Source: Nitrospinaceae bacterium
GTDB taxonomy: Bacteria; Nitrospinota; Nitrospinia; Nitrospinales; JACRGP01
DNA: 56,295 bases
Reading direction: 5' to 3'
NCBI GenBank assembly: GCA_029261555.1
Contig: JAJDBB010000102.1
Location: 1 to 56,295 of the forward strand
Shown here: one piece after another, positions 16,436-25,166 of the stretch
Position numbering within the stretch: position 1 is the first letter of the stretch
Layout: each line of letters begins with the position of its first letter
Notes under the pieces: generated by a model
Databases searched by the model: none
Seen by the model: the letters and a program-made list of their open reading frames with translations, nothing else
Told to the model about the DNA's origin: nothing
Position numbers and translations under genes: made by a program

Positions 16436-17730
16436 TAATTGAATTTCCGGAATACGGGTTTAATGGCCGGGCCGCGCAAATATTTTTCGACTCCGTCTTC
16501 CAACGCCTTCTTGTACACCGCGAACGATTTTTGCAACGCAGTTTTGGTGAGCGCCAGTTCTTCCTCTCCATGACGGTAACACAAGGCGATCCAGGGAATC
16601 AAAACTTCGGCTTCGACCATCTCCTGCATGAAAAGCGTATGAAATTCCAGGGAACGATTGCCCGCCGCGTCCAGAGCCAAAATATGCGGCGAGCACGCAA
16701 CGCCCTTCGTTTTGAAATATTCACCGACGCCCGCTTCCTTGGCGCAAGCGTCTATCAGCGCCGTCAAGCGCCCTCCATAATCCCACAAATGTTCGACCAC
16801 TGAATGCTCGCGCATGAATTGAACGGCGGCCACGAAGGCGCCCAGCCCGCACATCTCGGCGCCGTGGGTGGTGGACGTCAAAAACAGCCGCTCGCCGCCT
16901 TCGGGTTCCAGCGAACCCTGATCCATAATTTCCTTTCTGCCGCCGACGCAAGCGACGGAGAATCCGTTAGCCATAGCCTTACCAAAGGCGCACAGGTCGG
17001 GCCGAACGCCGTAATAATGTTGCCCCCCTTTAAGATCCCAGCGAAATCCGGTGATCATTTCATCGAGGATCAAAACGATCCCGCTTTTTTCGCACAGGGA
17101 TTTTACTTTTTGCAGAAACTCGTCCCTAGGTTCTTCCGTCTGTGCGGGTTCCAACACGACGCAGGCGAATTGGCCGGGGAATTCGTCAATCAGGGATTCC
17201 AGGGACTCGATCTCGTTGTAGCGAAAACATTTGGTGAGCGCCGGGGTCTCCTTTGGAATTCCGCGGGTCATGGGCGTCGACGCGATAAACCAATCGTCGT
17301 AGGAGAAAAAAGGGTGATCCGCGCATCGCGCGACCATTTCCCTTCCCGTGTAGCCGCGCGCCAGTTTCACGGCGGCGGTCATGGCGGTGGAGCCGTTTTT
17401 GGCAAACTTGACGCGCTCGATGGAATCGATCAAATCTGCAATCAACTCGGCGGCTTCCATCTCGATAGTCGAGGGACGCGTCAAGTTGTTGCCGTTTTCA
17501 ATTTGCCGTATGGCGGCCCGGTTCACCGCGTCCTCGGAATAGCCAATATTGACGGCGCGCAGGGCCATGCCATAATCCAGATAGCGTTTGCCTTCGGGAT
17601 CGTAAACGTAGGCGCCTTTGGCCCGCTCCAGAACAGGCGGCGCGTTCGCGGGAAACTGGTCGTCTCCACGCGAGTAGGTGTGCGCCCCGCCGGGGATCGC
17701 TGATTTCAACCTTTCGCTGTAATCTTTCAA
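16435..17730 (-). CDS. class III aminotransferase, glutamate-1-semialdehyde aminomutase-like
   Basis: The 431-aa PLP enzyme follows the GSA/class III pattern: PGGAHTYSRG near the N-terminus, FAKNGSTAMTAAVKLAR (109-125), ILDEMITGFR with the cofactor Asp223, and FGKAMANGFS with the Schiff-base Lys251. True HemL enzymes serve tetrapyrrole synthesis. The placement between a CMP-sugar synthetase and glycan genes points instead to amination of a sugar carbonyl, as known for class III enzymes in some nonulosonate-like clusters. It overlaps the cytidylyltransferase by 4 bp and the amidase by 1 bp. The substrate is inferred. Confidence 0.88.
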   Translation of the reverse strand: MKDYSERLKSAIPGGAHTYSRGDDQFPANAPPVLERAKGAYVYDPEGKRYLDYGMALRAVNIGYSEDAVNRAAIRQIENGNNLTRPSTIEMEAAELIADLIDSIERVKFAKNGSTAMTAAVKLARGYTGREMVARCADHPFFSYDDWFIASTPMTRGIPKETPALTKCFRYNEIESLESLIDEFPGQFACVVLEPAQTEEPRDEFLQKVKSLCEKSGIVLILDEMITGFRWDLKGGQHYYGVRPDLCAFGKAMANGFSVACVGGRKEIMDQGSLEPEGGERLFLTSTTHGAEMCGLGAFVAAVQFMREHSVVEHLWDYGGRLTALIDACAKEAGVGEYFKTKGVACSPHILALDAAGNRSLEFHTLFMQEMVEAEVLIPWIALCYRHGEEELALTKTALQKSFAVYKKALEDGVEKYLRGPAIKPVFRKFN

Positions 17731-18446
17731 GGCAGAGAGCCTTTCTGTTTGGCGGCCAGCAGGGTTTCCACAATTTTGAAATCCTCCAGATCGTCGATCT
17801 CGAAGGATTTATATTTGGACACGATGTATGGCAAAGTTGCGGAATGATAAAACTCGCCGCGCTTGCGCAATGAATCGACGCGGGCGATATACAGACTGCC
17901 GTCGAAAAAATACAACGGCTCGATTTCCTGACGCCTTTTGACCTCAAAAAAATCGCCCGCGTAAGGGGCGATAAATTCGCCCTGGACGCTCAATAAAAAT
18001 TCTGGATGCGCGGAGCCGACCGGCGCCACGCTAACAATACTTTCGGCGCCCTCGGTTGCGACCAGTTTTTGCAACGCGCTCTCGATATCCTCTGCGTCCC
18101 GTAACGGCGAGGTGCATTCGAGAAGGGCCAGGCAGTCGTAGCGTTCGCCATTTTGTTCAAAAAAGTCCAGCGCGTGGAACACCGCGTCCATACGCGGCGA
18201 ATCGTCTCCGGCCATCTCGACTGGGCGCAGGAAGGGAACCTCGGCGCCGTATTTTTTTGCGACCTCGGCGATCTCCTCGCTGTCTGTGGAAACCACAACC
18301 CGGTCGACGGCGCGGCAGGCCAAGGCCTGCTCGATGGTCCAGGAGATGAGCGGTTTCCCCAAAAGCGGGCGGACGTTTTTCCCCGGCAACCCCTTGCTCC
18401 CGGTCCGTGCCGGAATCAGCGCGAGAATGGCATTCCCCTGGATCAA
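17727..18446 (-). CDS. CMP-sugar synthetase (acylneuraminate cytidylyltransferase family)
   Basis: The 239-aa protein begins ILALIPARTGSKGLPGKNVRPLLGKPLI, the CTP-binding P-loop of NeuA/PseF/LegF enzymes. It also has RVVVSTDSEEIAEVAKKYGAEVPFLRP, LLECTSPLRDAEDIE (the LQPTSPLR equivalent) and a late FEIDDLEDF motif. It should couple CMP to a 3-deoxy-2-keto acid sugar (nonulosonate or Kdo-like). No NeuB-type synthase is in the window, so the sugar backbone must be made elsewhere. It overlaps the aminotransferase by 4 bp. Which sugar it activates cannot be decided from sequence. Confidence 0.88.
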   Translation of the reverse strand: MIQGNAILALIPARTGSKGLPGKNVRPLLGKPLISWTIEQALACRAVDRVVVSTDSEEIAEVAKKYGAEVPFLRPVEMAGDDSPRMDAVFHALDFFEQNGERYDCLALLECTSPLRDAEDIESALQKLVATEGAESIVSVAPVGSAHPEFLLSVQGEFIAPYAGDFFEVKRRQEIEPLYFFDGSLYIARVDSLRKRGEFYHSATLPYIVSKYKSFEIDDLEDFKIVETLLAAKQKGSLP

Positions 18447-18505
18447 ATTTTGACGCCTCCTAAAAATCGTTTCTCACTTAATTATCACAAGGGAACCGGG
18501 ACGGA

Positions 18506-19999
18506 TCAATCTATCTTTTCGAGGCAAAAAATAACTTCGGTTCCCATCCCCATTTCCAACAGGCGCTCCTGCAAGCCCGTTTCGCATTCCAGTAAGTTTT
18601 TGAACACAATCGCGGCGGACTGGATTTGTAACGTTGGCGAGGTCTTTTCGTAATAAGGGAAATAGCCTTTGTAATTTTCCAGCAGTTCGGAGGAGGCTCC
18701 GGTTTGCAGAACGCGAAACTTTCCGTTCAATTTTGCGTCGATAAATTTTTCCAACCAGCGCTTGCTGAAAACGAACAAATGATGCGGCGCGAACAGATGG
18801 GAAAAATCAAACATCCGCAAGAGAGGCGAGTCCCAGTCGGGCGTGGAAAACAGGAGCCTGCCTCCGGGCTTCAAGGCCCGGCCCGCCTTGTTGAAAAAGT
18901 TTCCAAACGCGTCGAACGGAAGGTGCTCCACAACTTCAAACGCGGTGATCAAGTCGAACTCTCCTTTTCCGATTTCATCGCGGATGAAATTGAGCGTTTG
19001 GGTCTCCACTCCGGCCTTTTCAACCGCGTCGTTTTGACGATTGGAAAACTCGGCGTGAACGACGCGCAAGTCGGGGCGCCTCCGTTTCACGAATACCGAA
19101 AAATTTCCCGCGCCGCCGCCCAGATCGATAACCGAAGCCTCAGCCGCCAGATCATTTTCCGCCAGGGCGAAAGCCCGGCGCAAGCGATCCGGCACTCCGT
19201 CCTTGTAGTATTCCGGATTGGGGTTGACCCACATGTCCTGCGAGTCAAACTCGTCGTACAGAAACTCGGTGGAATCTCCGTCGACTTGCGGGCTGAGATA
19301 AATCAGGCCGCAACCGACGCATTCAAAATAGACGGGACGGTTTGAAGAAATAAAACCCACCATGGGTTGCGAGGCGCAGACTTTTAATGGAACGTTTTCC
19401 TCGCAGCCGCAATAAGGGCAGTGATCCAGACGACTCAATTGGGCGCCGCTGAAATAAGAGATCAAGGATTTGTGGATTTCTTCTTCTTCGATTTTTCTAC
19501 AAATTTCAGAAATGGTCATGGCAGGCAGGTTGGGAACTTTTTCCCAAAGGCCGAGGAACATTTTTAATCGTTTGTATTTGAAAATGTCGAACTGGTTGTT
19601 GTGCGCTTCCTGCGTACTCCAACAAAAAGTTTTGGCGCAAGCTTTAATGGAATCGACGTCCAAACTTTTTAGAGTAAACAGATCGACCATCCATCCGGGC
19701 TCCGTGCCGGGTATGGCCCCTTGCGGTTTTAACGCCGGAACGTCCTCCCGTGCGAGTCTCTTTTCCATTGCGCGGATCAAATCGTAATCCAGAATGGGAT
19801 TGAACGCGCAGGCGACGATCAAAATGGAAAATTCGTTTTTCAGGGACGCGAGATCCAGATCTTCATGGCGCGCGAAAAACTGGACGTCGCGACAGGAAAA
19901 GGCGACGGCCCTTTCGGCAATGAATTGTTTTATTTTTTTATCGAGGCCTTTGAAACGGAGCCGGTCGTCTTCTTTGACTAACAGCAGAGACTTTGCCAT
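18506..19999 (-). CDS. SAM-dependent methyltransferase with zinc-finger and unidentified N-terminal domain
   Basis: The 497-aa protein has three parts. Residues 1-170 are unassigned (SILIVACAFNPILDYDLIRAMEKRL, GAIPGTEPGW) and may be a diverged nucleotidyltransferase-like region. A CPYCGC and CVGCGL zinc site (Cys194/197/227/230) follows, as in many glycan-locus methyltransferases. The last part is a class I methyltransferase with DLGGGAGNFS (292-301), FDLITAFEVVEHL and LKPGGRLLFSTP. It probably methylates the operon glycan. It starts 6 bp after the PhyH gene and is followed by 59 bp before the cytidylyltransferase gene. The methyltransferase call is secure, the N-terminal domain is not. Confidence 0.82.
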   Translation of the reverse strand: MAKSLLLVKEDDRLRFKGLDKKIKQFIAERAVAFSCRDVQFFARHEDLDLASLKNEFSILIVACAFNPILDYDLIRAMEKRLAREDVPALKPQGAIPGTEPGWMVDLFTLKSLDVDSIKACAKTFCWSTQEAHNNQFDIFKYKRLKMFLGLWEKVPNLPAMTISEICRKIEEEEIHKSLISYFSGAQLSRLDHCPYCGCEENVPLKVCASQPMVGFISSNRPVYFECVGCGLIYLSPQVDGDSTEFLYDEFDSQDMWVNPNPEYYKDGVPDRLRRAFALAENDLAAEASVIDLGGGAGNFSVFVKRRRPDLRVVHAEFSNRQNDAVEKAGVETQTLNFIRDEIGKGEFDLITAFEVVEHLPFDAFGNFFNKAGRALKPGGRLLFSTPDWDSPLLRMFDFSHLFAPHHLFVFSKRWLEKFIDAKLNGKFRVLQTGASSELLENYKGYFPYYEKTSPTLQIQSAAIVFKNLLECETGLQERLLEMGMGTEVIFCLEKID

Positions 20000-20005
20000 C
20001 TGAAA

Positions 20006-20881
20006 TTATTTATCCAGGTCCAAAGGCCGTATCCCCGCGCGACCGCTGGGTTTATCGCCATAGGGGCGCTCGCCCCAGTTTGCCGATACGGTCAGATCGG
20101 TTCTGAAATCGTAGGCGCGGCAGGCCAGCGCGTAACTAGGGCTCAGTGATTGATTGACGGAACTTGAGTGGACCAGGTTGCGGTCAAAAATTACCAGATC
20201 GCCGGGAGCCGCTTCGATAGCGACATCTTCAAAGCCTTCCAATTCCGATTCGGGGATTTCATATTGCAGGTAGTAGGACTTGTCGCCCTCGGATTGTTCG
20301 TCATAGCCGTAAAACTCGGAAAAATCCCATGCGCGTTGGTGCGATTTTTTTAGCGCCCGCATGGTTCCGTTGTCGGGGGTTTTGTCTCTGAAAGCGGGCG
20401 CCCAGAAATTCACGAAGCGCCTTCTCTTGGGATACCAGCAGGTTTCCGCATGCCAGGTGTACAGCCGGTCTTTTGCCTCTGGGACGTTGGCGATGAAGCT
20501 GGGACCCTGGATGATTTGTAGGGTTTTATCGCAATTTAAAATTTGTTCGGCGATATCCGGGATGGGGGACGAAACGATAAAGCTCCTGGCAAGAGGCGCG
20601 CTTGGGAGCATTTTGTCCGCCTCGACAAAAATTTCCGGGTCGCGCTTTAAAATTCCAACGATCAGGTCGTCAAAATCTTTGAGACGATCTGCATCGAATT
20701 TTCCAGGGTTTTTCCCGGCGACGTCGTTGAATTTTTTTAACTTCGACGCCTGCATGCGACATAAACCCTCAATGGTTTTCTGGAGCGGAGTCAGGGAGTC
20801 AAAAGAAACGCATTGCCTTTTGACGACAAACCCGTCTTCTTGAAATTGTTGCAATTCGGTTTCGGAAAGCGGCGCGTTCAT
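20006..20881 (-). CDS. phytanoyl-CoA dioxygenase (PhyH) family oxygenase
   Basis: This 291-aa Fe(II)/2-oxoglutarate oxygenase has the iron ligands His144 and Glu146 (WHAE, an HxE variant of HxD) and His238 in FDRNLVHSSSVN. Arg255 is likely the 2-oxoglutarate partner. GDLVIFDRNLVH is the characteristic distal strand. PhyH enzymes hydroxylate many small molecules; in glycan operons they may modify sugars or lipids. It is the first gene of the ten-gene minus-strand operon, with 150 bp to the divergent gene at 21032. The substrate is unknown. Confidence 0.85.
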   Translation of the reverse strand: MNAPLSETELQQFQEDGFVVKRQCVSFDSLTPLQKTIEGLCRMQASKLKKFNDVAGKNPGKFDADRLKDFDDLIVGILKRDPEIFVEADKMLPSAPLARSFIVSSPIPDIAEQILNCDKTLQIIQGPSFIANVPEAKDRLYTWHAETCWYPKRRRFVNFWAPAFRDKTPDNGTMRALKKSHQRAWDFSEFYGYDEQSEGDKSYYLQYEIPESELEGFEDVAIEAAPGDLVIFDRNLVHSSSVNQSLSPSYALACRAYDFRTDLTVSANWGERPYGDKPSGRAGIRPLDLDK

Positions 20882-21031
20882 ATCGTCTCCAGAAAACCCA
20901 GGAACCGGAAAAATTTTCGAGCAGGAAAAGCCTCCATCGGGCTATCATAGGAGAATTGTATACTATTACATCGTTCCTAGGGTTCGATATTAAGCGTCTC
21001 GGCGACCGCTCCAGATTTTCCCCGAAAGCCT

Positions 21032-22189
21032 ATGAACGGAAGAATAATTTTTTTGTTAGAGAACCTGTTTGACAAAAGGGATTTTCAAAGATTCGGCATG
21101 GAGTCGCTGTCGCATCGCGGGTTCAAGGTGGAGGCGTGGAATTGCGCTCCGTTTATTTCTCCCGGACTTTATAAAACCCGACGCCCAGCAAAAGCCTTTA
21201 CGTTTCCCGGGAGTCGGACTTTTCATAAGGTCGAGGAGGCGTTGCGGGAGTTTGACGAATTAAAATCCGAGGACGTTGTTGTGTCGCTCGCGTCCATTCA
21301 ATATCGGAATCGCGATCTGTATCGAAATTTAATGAAGACGCGCGCGCGCATCGGCGTGGTGCGGCTGGGGGCTATCCCATCCGCTCGATCATTTCGGTCC
21401 TACGCCCAAAGGTTTTTTCGCCAACCGTCCCGCGGCGTTGAGTTTTTTCTGGGCCGCCTGCCAGGCGCCTGGAGCGGAATCCGCCCGCTGGATTTCATAT
21501 TAAAAGGCGGCTCGTTTCCCATATCGAATCCATTGACGGCGCCCGAAACAAAAATCATCGACGCGCACGCCCTGGATTACGATCTGGTTTTGGCGAATCA
21601 GAGCGCCGCCCCTTTCGACTCCGAAAACTTTGCCGTATTCGTCGACGAAGGCGGCCCGCTGGCTCCAGATTATATCGAACAGAACTGGGGATTCCCGCTA
21701 AAGCCGGACGAATACTATTCATTGATGAACCGCTTTTTCGATTCGCTTGAAAAACGTTTCGATTGCGAAATTCAAATCGCTTTGCATCCCAGAACTTGCT
21801 ATGAAGATCAGCAAAAATATTATGAGGGGCGAAAAGTGATCCAGGGAAAAACTGCGCTTTTGATCCGCGACGCCAGGTTTGTCGTCGTCCACGGAAGCAC
21901 GGCAATTAATTTTGCAACGGTTTACAGAAAACCGCTGATATTCGCGTCTTATGATTACCAGAAAAAAACTTATTTCGGATTGTTGATCGACGCCTGGGCG
22001 GCGACGTTGAACAAATCTCCCGTCGACCTTCACGCCGACGCCGACGTGGATTGGGAAAAACATTTGATCGTGGACGAGGCGGCCTACTCAAAATACGTTG
22101 AAACCTATATCAAAAATTCCGGGTCGCCGGACAAACCTTGCTGGGACATATTTGCCGACTACATTCTCCGGTCCGGGGGTCGCGCATGA
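21032..22189 (+). CDS. surface-carbohydrate protein, glycosyltransferase-like, family not recognised
   Basis: I do not recognise the family of this 385-aa protein. It has no signal peptide. Its second half looks Rossmann/GT-B-like: CEIQIALHPRTCYED, ALLIRDARFVVVHGSTAINFATVYRKPLIFAS. The latter resembles the donor-site helix region of glycan-chain enzymes such as CDP-glycerol or sialyl transferases, where a conserved Ser-Thr follows a His-Gly. It overlaps the following GT2 gene by 4 bp (ATGA), so the two act together. A transferase for the CMP-activated sugar made by the divergent operon is an attractive but unproven reading. Confidence 0.65.
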   Translation: MNGRIIFLLENLFDKRDFQRFGMESLSHRGFKVEAWNCAPFISPGLYKTRRPAKAFTFPGSRTFHKVEEALREFDELKSEDVVVSLASIQYRNRDLYRNLMKTRARIGVVRLGAIPSARSFRSYAQRFFRQPSRGVEFFLGRLPGAWSGIRPLDFILKGGSFPISNPLTAPETKIIDAHALDYDLVLANQSAAPFDSENFAVFVDEGGPLAPDYIEQNWGFPLKPDEYYSLMNRFFDSLEKRFDCEIQIALHPRTCYEDQQKYYEGRKVIQGKTALLIRDARFVVVHGSTAINFATVYRKPLIFASYDYQKKTYFGLLIDAWAATLNKSPVDLHADADVDWEKHLIVDEAAYSKYVETYIKNSGSPDKPCWDIFADYILRSGGRA

Positions 22190-23328
22190 CGCCCTGCGTT
22201 TTCTGGACGTGTTTCTTGACGCTGGTCTACGTCTATATCGGCTATCCGCTCGTGATTAGAATCCTGGCGGAATTGATGGGAGAAGAGGAAGCCGGGTCCA
22301 CTCTCGACCCTCTGCCCCTGGCGTCCGTCATCGTCTGCGTTTACAACGAGGAAAAATGGATCGCCCGGAGAATCGAAAATATTCTGGAACTTGATTATCC
22401 GAAGGATCGTCTGGAAATCATTGTCGGGTCCGACGGCTCGACCGATCGGACGGTGGAAATCGCCCGGCAATATAAGGACCGAGGCGTTACGGTGGCCGCA
22501 CAAAAGAGTCACCGGGGCCGGGCGTGCATGCACAATGAAGCGGTGGAGGCGGCGCGCGGAGAATTCATCGTCCTCACCGACGCCGAGACTTTGTTCGACA
22601 AAAACTTTTTGCAAGAGACAATGAAATTTTTTCCCGACGAGAGGATCGGCTGCGTTTCCGGGAGCTTGACCTACAGAACGCGGGACACGTCGATTTCTCA
22701 ATCCGAAGGATTGTACTGGAGCATCGAAAGGCGCCTGCTGGCCGGTGAGAGCCGGCTCGGCCTGCTGGCCAACGCCACCGGCGCCTGCATGACGTTTCGA
22801 AAGCGCCTGTGGAAACCGTTAGCTCCCGCCGACGACGCAGATTTCTCAACTCCGCTGGACGTCATTCTCCAGGGCTATCGAGTCGCTCACGCGCTTCGAG
22901 CCCGGGCCACGGACGTCCCGCCCGCCACCGTGGAAGGAGAACTCCAAGCCCGCATGCGGCAAACTTCGACCGCCTTGATGGGAACCTTGAGGCATTGGGG
23001 TCTGCGCGGGTTTTTAAAATATCCAGGAGTCAGTTGGAACCTCGTTTCTCACAAAATTTTGCGTTGGTTCGGGTTGTATTTTATGATCGGCGCGTGGGTG
23101 GCAAATGGGCTTTTAATTTCCGAGGGAACTTTTTACCAGAGCGCTTTCGTCGCCCAGACGGGGTTTTATTTCGCCGCCCTGTTGGGATTTCTGGGCGATC
23201 TTTTGGGAAAGCGCTTGCCCGTCGCGTCAGGTCTGTACAGTTTTTGCCTGGCAAATGTCGGCATGGGTCTGGGCGTGGTGCTGGGCCTTGGCGGCAAAGC
23301 GCCTGCCGCATATAAAATGCCCGAGTGA
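22186..23328 (+). CDS. membrane family 2 glycosyltransferase (hyaluronan/cellulose synthase-like)
   Basis: The 380-aa protein has an N-terminal transmembrane segment (about 4-24). The GT-A domain follows with ASVIVCVYNEEKWI, GSDGSTDRT, TDAETLF (DAE metal site) and a late ARMRQTSTALMGTLRHW, which corresponds to the QxxRW-type processivity region. Three or so C-terminal membrane helices follow. Such enzymes build polysaccharide at the inner membrane. The start at 22186 is fixed by the ATGA overlap with the preceding gene; the longer frame from 22138 runs into that gene. Seven bases separate its stop from the next ATG. Confidence 0.87.
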   Translation: MTPCVFWTCFLTLVYVYIGYPLVIRILAELMGEEEAGSTLDPLPLASVIVCVYNEEKWIARRIENILELDYPKDRLEIIVGSDGSTDRTVEIARQYKDRGVTVAAQKSHRGRACMHNEAVEAARGEFIVLTDAETLFDKNFLQETMKFFPDERIGCVSGSLTYRTRDTSISQSEGLYWSIERRLLAGESRLGLLANATGACMTFRKRLWKPLAPADDADFSTPLDVILQGYRVAHALRARATDVPPATVEGELQARMRQTSTALMGTLRHWGLRGFLKYPGVSWNLVSHKILRWFGLYFMIGAWVANGLLISEGTFYQSAFVAQTGFYFAALLGFLGDLLGKRLPVASGLYSFCLANVGMGLGVVLGLGGKAPAAYKMPE

Positions 23329-23335
23329 TTTTCGC

Positions 23336-23953
23336 ATGACTAAAAAAAATAAAATCGTTCTGGCGGTCGTCTTCCCATTGGCGCTAATCGCCGCGTTGGT
23401 TTTCCTTTATCCCAACCCATTCGGCGATTTTGTATTTCGCGCCGTCGTGCATGAGGATCCCCTGCAACCCTCCCGAGCCATCGTCGTTTTGGGAGGCGCG
23501 TCCTCCGGAGTGCGGATGCGCAAGGGGGTCGAGCTGTTCAAAGCTGGATACGGCCAATGGATGGTGTTCAGCGGCAACGAAATTTACCCCGGATACGACC
23601 GGGAAACGATGATGAAAGACTTTGCGATTTCATTGGGCGTGCCGGAAGATAAGATCGTCGCAAAGACAATCAATTCGGAAATCAGCACCTGGGGAGAGGC
23701 GATCACCAACCTGGATACGCTGAAGGAAATGGGAATCAAAAAGTTTATCCTGGTCACGTCGGCCTACCACACCCGACGCTCGAACAAAGTGTATCGCGAC
23801 CAGATAGCGCGAGGCAATTACGCTATGGAAATGCGCGTCGCTCCGGCGCCCGACCCGGACGCCCCGGAAAACGGCTGGTGGAAAATCCGTAGCGGACAAA
23901 ATCTGATTTTTAACGAATATGTAAAGACCCTTTATTACCTGATCAATTATTGA
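23336..23953 (+). CDS. DUF218/YdcF-ElyC-SanA family membrane protein
   Basis: This 205-aa protein has one N-terminal membrane helix (7-25) and a periplasmic DUF218 domain. The domain shows RAIVVLGGASSGVRMRKGVELFKAG, FSGNE, the SEISTWGEA segment and LVTSAYHTRRS. Family members (ElyC, SanA) affect envelope polysaccharide and peptidoglycan precursor handling; the enzymatic activity is not settled. The start at 23336 lies 7 bp after the glycosyltransferase. A repeat element (23963) begins 9 bp after its stop, so it ends the three-gene operon. Confidence 0.85.
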   Translation: MTKKNKIVLAVVFPLALIAALVFLYPNPFGDFVFRAVVHEDPLQPSRAIVVLGGASSGVRMRKGVELFKAGYGQWMVFSGNEIYPGYDRETMMKDFAISLGVPEDKIVAKTINSEISTWGEAITNLDTLKEMGIKKFILVTSAYHTRRSNKVYRDQIARGNYAMEMRVAPAPDPDAPENGWWKIRSGQNLIFNEYVKTLYYLINY

Positions 23954-23962
23954 AGACCGGAG

Positions 23963-24060
23963 CCAGGCAAGCGCCTGGAGGCAATAAGCGCAACTAATAC
24001 GAGGGACGTTGCGAACTTCGGAGCAAAATGCATCTCAATACTTTTTACCAGGAATTATCT
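23963..24060 (+). repeat. dispersed intergenic repeat, copy 1
   Basis: The 16-nt hairpin core CCAGGCAAGCGCCTGG (23963-23978; 6-bp stem, AAGC loop) is followed by AGGCAATAAGCGCAAC. The sequence beyond aligns loosely with copy 3 (AGGCAATA, GCGCA, ATACG, GGAGCAA). The right boundary is approximate. It begins 9 bp after the DUF218 stop. Confidence 0.75.
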
Positions 24061-24066
24061 GACCGA

Positions 24067-24082
24067 CCAGGCAAGCGCCTGG
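24067..24082 (+). repeat. dispersed repeat, copy 2 (hairpin core only)
   Basis: A second identical core CCAGGCAAGCGCCTGG lies 104 bp after copy 1 and ends 10 bp before the ATG at 24093. The AGGCA extension is missing, so this looks like a solo core. A hairpin here would overlap the ribosome-binding region of the next gene. Confidence 0.7.
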
Positions 24083-24092
24083 ACCTTTTGCC

Positions 24093-24869
24093 ATGGCAGA
24101 AATCATGAAATGTCCCAATTGCGGTTTTAAGCAGTCTGGTTCCGCGGCGTCTTGCGCTAAGTGCCAGATCGTTTTCGCCAAGTACCAGGAAATTCAGGAT
24201 CGCAAAAACCGTCCTCCGCCCGACCCGATGGCAGAGAATGAATTCGATAAGAGCGCTTATTTGGAGTTGGAAGAGTTTCCAGAAGAGACGACGCCAAAAA
24301 ATGCGAACTCCTGGCAACCTGTATCGACCGGGATTTTTGTAACTCTTTCCGCAATTTTCGTATTTTTACTTTACCTGCTCGCCGCGCACGACGCCATTGG
24401 AGCCGCCGACGACTCAACGATTTTGTATATGCTCCACAACGTGAACCTGGTGTTTCACGAAGCGGGGCATCCTATTTTTGGAATTTTGGGCAATCGCACC
24501 CTGGCCATCCTGGGCGGCAGTCTGGGGCAATGCCTTGTGCCGCTGATCGTCGCCGTAGCCTTCTGGATGCAACGCGAACCCGCCGGACTTTCTTTCGCCG
24601 CCTTCTGGTTTTTTGAAAACCTTTTGGACGTTTCAGTTTACATGGCAGACGGACGCTATCTCCAGCTACCGCTCATCGGCGGGCTGGGGATGGAGGCGCA
24701 CGACTGGCGCAACCTGTTCAACATCTGGGATCTGTGGAATTGGGATCAGGCGCTTTCCAAAACCGTCGCCTGGTTGGGCTGGGCTGGCATGGTCGGGGCC
24801 TGGGCATGGCTCGCCTTGCGCTGGAGGAAACCGGCGACGCGCCGGGACCAGCGGTTGGCGAATCGATGA
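24093..24869 (+). CDS. zinc-ribbon membrane protein with HEAGH motif (M50-like)
   Basis: The 258-aa product has an N-terminal zinc ribbon (Cys7, 10, 21, 24), an acidic linker, a transmembrane helix (about 79-98) and then LVFHEAGHPIFGILG with an HExxH motif (His122, Glu123, His126). Three or four further hydrophobic segments follow. HEAGH at a membrane helix is typical of M50/S2P-like intramembrane metallopeptidases, but the NPDG-type second metal motif is not evident. MEAHDW near residue 212 could supply a third ligand. A peptidase role is plausible and not proven. It is flanked on both sides by copies of the dispersed repeat. Confidence 0.7.
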   Translation: MAEIMKCPNCGFKQSGSAASCAKCQIVFAKYQEIQDRKNRPPPDPMAENEFDKSAYLELEEFPEETTPKNANSWQPVSTGIFVTLSAIFVFLLYLLAAHDAIGAADDSTILYMLHNVNLVFHEAGHPIFGILGNRTLAILGGSLGQCLVPLIVAVAFWMQREPAGLSFAAFWFFENLLDVSVYMADGRYLQLPLIGGLGMEAHDWRNLFNIWDLWNWDQALSKTVAWLGWAGMVGAWAWLALRWRKPATRRDQRLANR

Positions 24870-24924
24870 TCCTTTCTAAAACGGCAACGACGCCTATCGA
24901 TTTCCCTCTACCTTTAAGATTGTA

Positions 24925-25019
24925 GTGGACCGGCGACGGCAATTTTGATACGCGATTGCTCCAAAACACGTGGCATTCGCCGTATAAGATGCGCCTATTG
25001 CCTCCAGGCGCTGGCCTGG
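24925..25019 (-). repeat. dispersed repeat, copy 3 (inverted orientation)
   Basis: On the minus strand the core CCAGGCCAGCGCCTGG (25019 to 25004) is followed by AGGCAATAGGCGCATCTTA and a tail containing AATGCCAC and ATCAAAA. Copy 4 shares these landmarks in the same order. It lies between convergent genes. The far boundary is approximate. A further GC-rich palindrome GGGCGCGAGCGCCC at 25036-25049 could be a degenerate core. Confidence 0.7.
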
Positions 25020-25166
25020 CGCCTTCCCCCAAACCGGGCGCGAGCGCCCATTGTGCAAAGTTTGGAGGAAGGCTGAGGGGCTTGTACTTTTAGCGAGGTA
25101 AAAAGGCCGACGCGCCGAAACAGGGATTACTTTCCTTTTGGCCAAAGGAAATCGACGCGCCAGCCC

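Noticed and set aside
24894-25145. 83-codon minus-strand frame starting MAKRKVIPVSARRP
   Set aside because: It runs through dispersed repeat copy 3 and looks like a translation of repeat DNA, a common kind of false ORF.
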